The notes beneath the pieces are model-generated. The model ran no database searches, was not told the DNA's origin, and saw nothing but the letters and a program-made list of their open reading frames with translations. This document shows, one piece after another, positions 61,352 to 64,000 of a stretch of DNA of 64,000 bases. A program made the position numbers and the translations under genes. The DNA comes from Thioclava sp. JE_KL1 (GTDB taxonomy: Bacteria > Pseudomonadota > Alphaproteobacteria > Rhodobacterales > Rhodobacteraceae), in NCBI RefSeq assembly GCF_009296265.1, contig NZ_WBJS01000007.1, positions 248,001 to 312,000 of the forward strand, written 5' to 3'. Positions within the stretch are counted from its first letter, which is position 1, and every line of letters starts with the position of its first letter.

Positions 61352-62425
61352 ATGACAACGACACGCAGGGCCTTTGTGGCCATGTCCTCGGCAGCCTTGG
61401 CGCTGCCCTTTCTGAACACCCGCAGCATCGCGGCTCAGAACATCTCGATTCAGATCGGGTCGAGCCACCCGACCAACAATATCTGGGTCTACGCCATGCA
61501 GAACGCACTGCAACCGGCGCTCGAAAAGCTGCTGGCGGATGCGGGCGGCGAGTATTCCGTGAGCTGGAACGAGAACTACGGCGGCACGCTCTACAAGTTC
61601 AAGGACACCCGCACGGCGGTGCGCGACGGCATCGTCGATGTCGGCATGGTGGGGACGGTCTGGGAAGGCTCGGCGATGCCGCTGCAGAACGTGACCTATT
61701 TCACCCCCTTCGCGAATGTCGATCATAACGTCACCATCGACATCTTCGACAAGCTGACCGACGAGCTGCCGGAGCTGCGCGCAGGGTGGACCGACCAGAA
61801 CATGGTGCATCTGTCCTCGCTGGTGACCGACAGCTACGACGTCTACGCCAAATTCCCCATCACCTCGGTCGATGACATCCGGAACCGCCGCCTCAACGCG
61901 CCGGGCACCTCGGCCAACTGGCTGGCGGAGACCGGCTGCACGCCGGTGGATGGCGCGCTGACCACCTATTACACCGACATCCAGACCGGCGTTTCCGAGG
62001 GCACGCTCTCCTTCGCCAGCGGGATCCAGCCCACTCGAGTCTACGAGGTTGCGCCGCATCTGACGCGGGTCGGCTTCGGCTCGATGTATTTCGGCGGGAT
62101 CGCGGTGAACAAGGGCTTCTACGACCGGCTGCCCGAGCCCGTGCAGGCCGCGCTGAAAGAAGCGGGACGTATCACCTCGCGCGCGCATGGCGACTACATC
62201 ACGAAACGCACGACCGAGGCGATCACCGAGATGAAGGGCGCCGGGCTGCAGATCACCGAAATGGCCCCTGCAGAGCGCGAACGCTGGGCCGAGACGCTCC
62301 CCGACGTCGCGAAGCCTTGGCTTGAGGCCAATGGCGCGGCGGCGGCAACGGTGGCCAAAGCGTATTTTGGCGAACTGGAAGCTCGTGGCATCAAACCTGC
62401 CCGTGACTGGACCGCCGGGATCTGA
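61352..62425 (+). CDS. TRAP transporter substrate-binding protein (DctP type)
   Basis: Periplasmic protein of 357 residues with a twin-arginine-type signal (TTTRRAFVAMSS..., about 1-27). The DctP fold is seen in IQIGSSHPTNNIWVYAMQNA, VSEGTLSFASGIQPTRVYEV and the conserved arginine region NRRLNAPGTS. It should capture the substrate, probably an organic acid, for the hydroxylase operon. GGGAGGAGG precedes the ATG. An 80-base gap separates it from the CoxG-like gene. Confidence 0.92.
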   Translation: MTTTRRAFVAMSSAALALPFLNTRSIAAQNISIQIGSSHPTNNIWVYAMQNALQPALEKLLADAGGEYSVSWNENYGGTLYKFKDTRTAVRDGIVDVGMVGTVWEGSAMPLQNVTYFTPFANVDHNVTIDIFDKLTDELPELRAGWTDQNMVHLSSLVTDSYDVYAKFPITSVDDIRNRRLNAPGTSANWLAETGCTPVDGALTTYYTDIQTGVSEGTLSFASGIQPTRVYEVAPHLTRVGFGSMYFGGIAVNKGFYDRLPEPVQAALKEAGRITSRAHGDYITKRTTEAITEMKGAGLQITEMAPAERERWAETLPDVAKPWLEANGAAAATVAKAYFGELEARGIKPARDWTAGI

Positions 62426-62465
62426 AGCCATGGCTTCGATCCCGCGCGCAACTGAGGGAGCCTCT

Positions 62466-63011
62466 ATGCAACGCGCCAGTCTCCTGGCTACAAGCCTGCC
62501 CGCGCTTCGGCGCGGGCTACAGCTTGCCCTGAACGCGATGGCGGCGGTGGGCGTGCTGTGGATTTTTGCCATCATGTTGCTGATCGTCGCCGACGTGGTC
62601 GGTCGCAATTTTCTGGCCGCACCGATCATCGGCGTCGCCGAGATCGCGGCCCGCTCGGTCGTGGCCATCGTCTTCCTGCTGCTGCCGGCTGCCGCGCTGA
62701 ACGGCACCCTGATCCGGTCGGATTTCCTGATGCGTGGGCTCCAGCGTTTTTCGCCCCGGTCGGTGCGGCTACTGGACAGCCTGTTTGCGCTTGCCGGGGC
62801 GGTCATCTTCGGACTGGTGGCGCTGGCCGCCTGGCCCGATACGCATGACGCCTGGGTCAGCTCCGAGTTTTTCGGAGTGCGCGGCGTCTGGACGCTGCCG
62901 ACCTTCCCCTTCCACCTGTTGGTGGTGCTGGGGGCTTCTGTCACCAGTCTCGCCTGCATCTTTTCGGCCGTCGAGACCCTGCTGAACCGCCCGACTGAGG
63001 AGCACTTCTGA
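62466..63011 (+). CDS. TRAP transporter small permease (DctQ type)
   Basis: Membrane protein of 181 residues with four helices and the DctQ motif VVGRNFLAAPIIGVAEIAARS. ATG 62466 follows GGGAG at the right distance; an ATG at 62430 in frame has none. It joins the binding protein and the large permease. One base separates it from the next ATG. Confidence 0.9.
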   Translation: MQRASLLATSLPALRRGLQLALNAMAAVGVLWIFAIMLLIVADVVGRNFLAAPIIGVAEIAARSVVAIVFLLLPAAALNGTLIRSDFLMRGLQRFSPRSVRLLDSLFALAGAVIFGLVALAAWPDTHDAWVSSEFFGVRGVWTLPTFPFHLLVVLGASVTSLACIFSAVETLLNRPTEEHF

Positions 63012-63012
63012 C

Positions 63013-64000
63013 ATGAGCAGCATCACCATAGGACTGATCCTCATTGGCGTGCTCTTCGCGCTCGTGCTCTTGGGGATGCGCATCGCCGTGGCGCTTCTGG
63101 TCGTGGCCTTTGCCGGGGTCTGGATCATTCGCGGCAATTTCGACCTTTCCATGCGGCTCATGTCCATCGCCGCCTACAATGGGGTTGCCAACTATCTCTT
63201 CGCGACGATCCCGCTCTTTGTTCTGATGGGGCACCTCGTCAGCATCTCGAATGTGGGCAAGGATACGTTCGACGTCGCCGAGGCGCTGCTGCGCCGCCTG
63301 CTTGGCGGCCTCGGCATTGCCACCGTGGCCGCCAACACTGTCTTTGCCGCCGTGACCGGCGTTTCCATCGCCTCGGCAGCGGTTTTCACCAAGGTCGCCG
63401 TGCCTGAGATGACGCGCCACGGCTATTCGCCCTCGTTTTCCGCGGGCACCGTCGCGGGCAGTTCGGTTCTCGGCATGCTCATCCCACCGAGCCTGCTTCT
63501 GATCATCTACGGTGTGTTGGCCGAGCAATCCATCGGCCGGATGTTCATCGCGGGGCTGGTGCCTGGCGCGCTGCTGGCGACGGGCTTCGTGTTGTGGATC
63601 CTGTTGGCCGCGAAATTCGCGCCCGGCATCGTCTTTGCCTCTCCCAAGGCCCAAGAGACCGACCCCGAGGCGCAGGCCTATGATGACCTGTCGACGGGCG
63701 AGCTCCTGCGCAAGATCGTCCCGATCATCGTGCTGGTGACCTTCGTTCTCGGCGGGCTCTATTCCGGGTTCTTCACCCCGACGGAAGCCGGGGGCGTCGG
63801 AGCCTTCGCGGCGCTGATCATTGCGATCTTCCGGCGTAGCCTGAACCTGCGCGGTTGCTGGGCGGTGCTGAGCCAAACCGGCACCATCTCGGTCGGCATC
63901 CTCGCGCTGCTGGTGGCCGCTGGCTTCTACAGCCAGATGCTTGCCGTCGCAGGTATCCCGGCCGCTATCGGCGCCTTTGTGAGCGGCAGCGGCTTTGGCC
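63013..64000 (+). CDS. TRAP transporter large permease (DctM type), 3' end outside window
   Basis: First 329 codons of a large TRAP permease, cut off by the window end. The N-terminus MSSITIGLILIGVLFALVLL and blocks IPLFVLMGHLVSISNVGKDT, AVTGVSIASAAVF and AGSSVLGMLIPPS are typical of DctM. It starts one base after the DctQ stop. It completes the transporter of this operon. Confidence 0.93.
   Translation, partial: MSSITIGLILIGVLFALVLLGMRIAVALLVVAFAGVWIIRGNFDLSMRLMSIAAYNGVANYLFATIPLFVLMGHLVSISNVGKDTFDVAEALLRRLLGGLGIATVAANTVFAAVTGVSIASAAVFTKVAVPEMTRHGYSPSFSAGTVAGSSVLGMLIPPSLLLIIYGVLAEQSIGRMFIAGLVPGALLATGFVLWILLAAKFAPGIVFASPKAQETDPEAQAYDDLSTGELLRKIVPIIVLVTFVLGGLYSGFFTPTEAGGVGAFAALIIAIFRRSLNLRGCWAVLSQTGTISVGILALLVAAGFYSQMLAVAGIPAAIGAFVSGSGFG

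Noticed and set aside
61349-62959. A 536-residue minus-strand frame opposite the DctP and DctQ genes
   Set aside because: No recognisable domain, spans two real genes and their gap, and has the composition of an antisense shadow.

Overview
This 64 kb window is a piece of a GC-rich alphaproteobacterial chromosome, almost certainly from the Rhodobacterales (Rhodobacteraceae). The evidence is the bztABCD glutamate/aspartate ABC operon, an ATP12 assembly factor, a 44-residue aa3-type cytochrome c oxidase subunit IV, a DUF2948/hisD/UPF0262 run, the infA-maf-RNase E/G-yacG cluster, and a metal-site-less dihydroorotase next to pyrB. Most of the window is core chromosome with tightly packed, often ATGA-overlapping operons.

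Layout. 1-0.8 kb: end of the ribosomal/RNA polymerase operon (rpoA, rplQ). 1-2.3 kb: a LuxR/LuxI acyl-homoserine-lactone pair. 2.3-6.5 kb: rarA, crcB, an RluC-type pseudouridine synthase, a HAD phosphatase and an ATP12 factor. 6.6-11.2 kb: bztABCD, with a structured leader. 11.4-18.7 kb, mostly minus strand: mdh, a sixA-like phosphatase, a ferredoxin-like protein, argB, plsY and the pyrB/pyrC-like operon. 18.8-24.7 kb: a type 4-like uracil-DNA glycosylase and a two-gene RND efflux system. 24.7-32.6 kb: a DsbD-type domain protein, YqgE, TsaC, an acyl-CoA dehydrogenase/MBL hydrolase pair, cytochrome oxidase subunit IV, a putative papain-like lipoprotein and an AbrB-family membrane protein. 32.7-36.4 kb: a TAXI-type TRAP transporter with DUF1850. 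36.4-39.1 kb: a visibly AT-richer islet holding an orphan LuxR-type regulator, a Slam-like (type XI secretion) outer-membrane protein and its likely lipoprotein cargo. 39.2-52.7 kb: housekeeping genes (tRNA-Thr, murA, hisD, phosphatase, HxlR/NmrA pair, nitrilase-type hydrolase, infA cluster, tRNA-Phe, tex).

52.7-64 kb is accessory. An IS607-family element with an intact serine recombinase and an intact TnpB nuclease has apparently landed between the two Gs of ATG|GAA at the start of an allantoate-amidohydrolase-like gene. An AlpA-like remnant follows. Then comes a TetR-controlled catabolic operon: a three-subunit molybdenum hydroxylase of the CODH/xanthine dehydrogenase family whose active-site loop matches neither CO dehydrogenase form, a CoxG-like protein and a DctPQM TRAP transporter that runs off the window. 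Two near-identical 14-bp palindromes flank the candidate promoter of this operon.

The observations most worth following up are the Slam/lipoprotein pair with its own LuxR-type regulator, the exact IS607 junction with a guide-bearing omega RNA, the unknown-substrate molybdenum hydroxylase operon, the non-catalytic PyrC, the uracil-DNA glycosylase missing three of four cluster cysteines, and a family of three intergenic repeats after gene ends.
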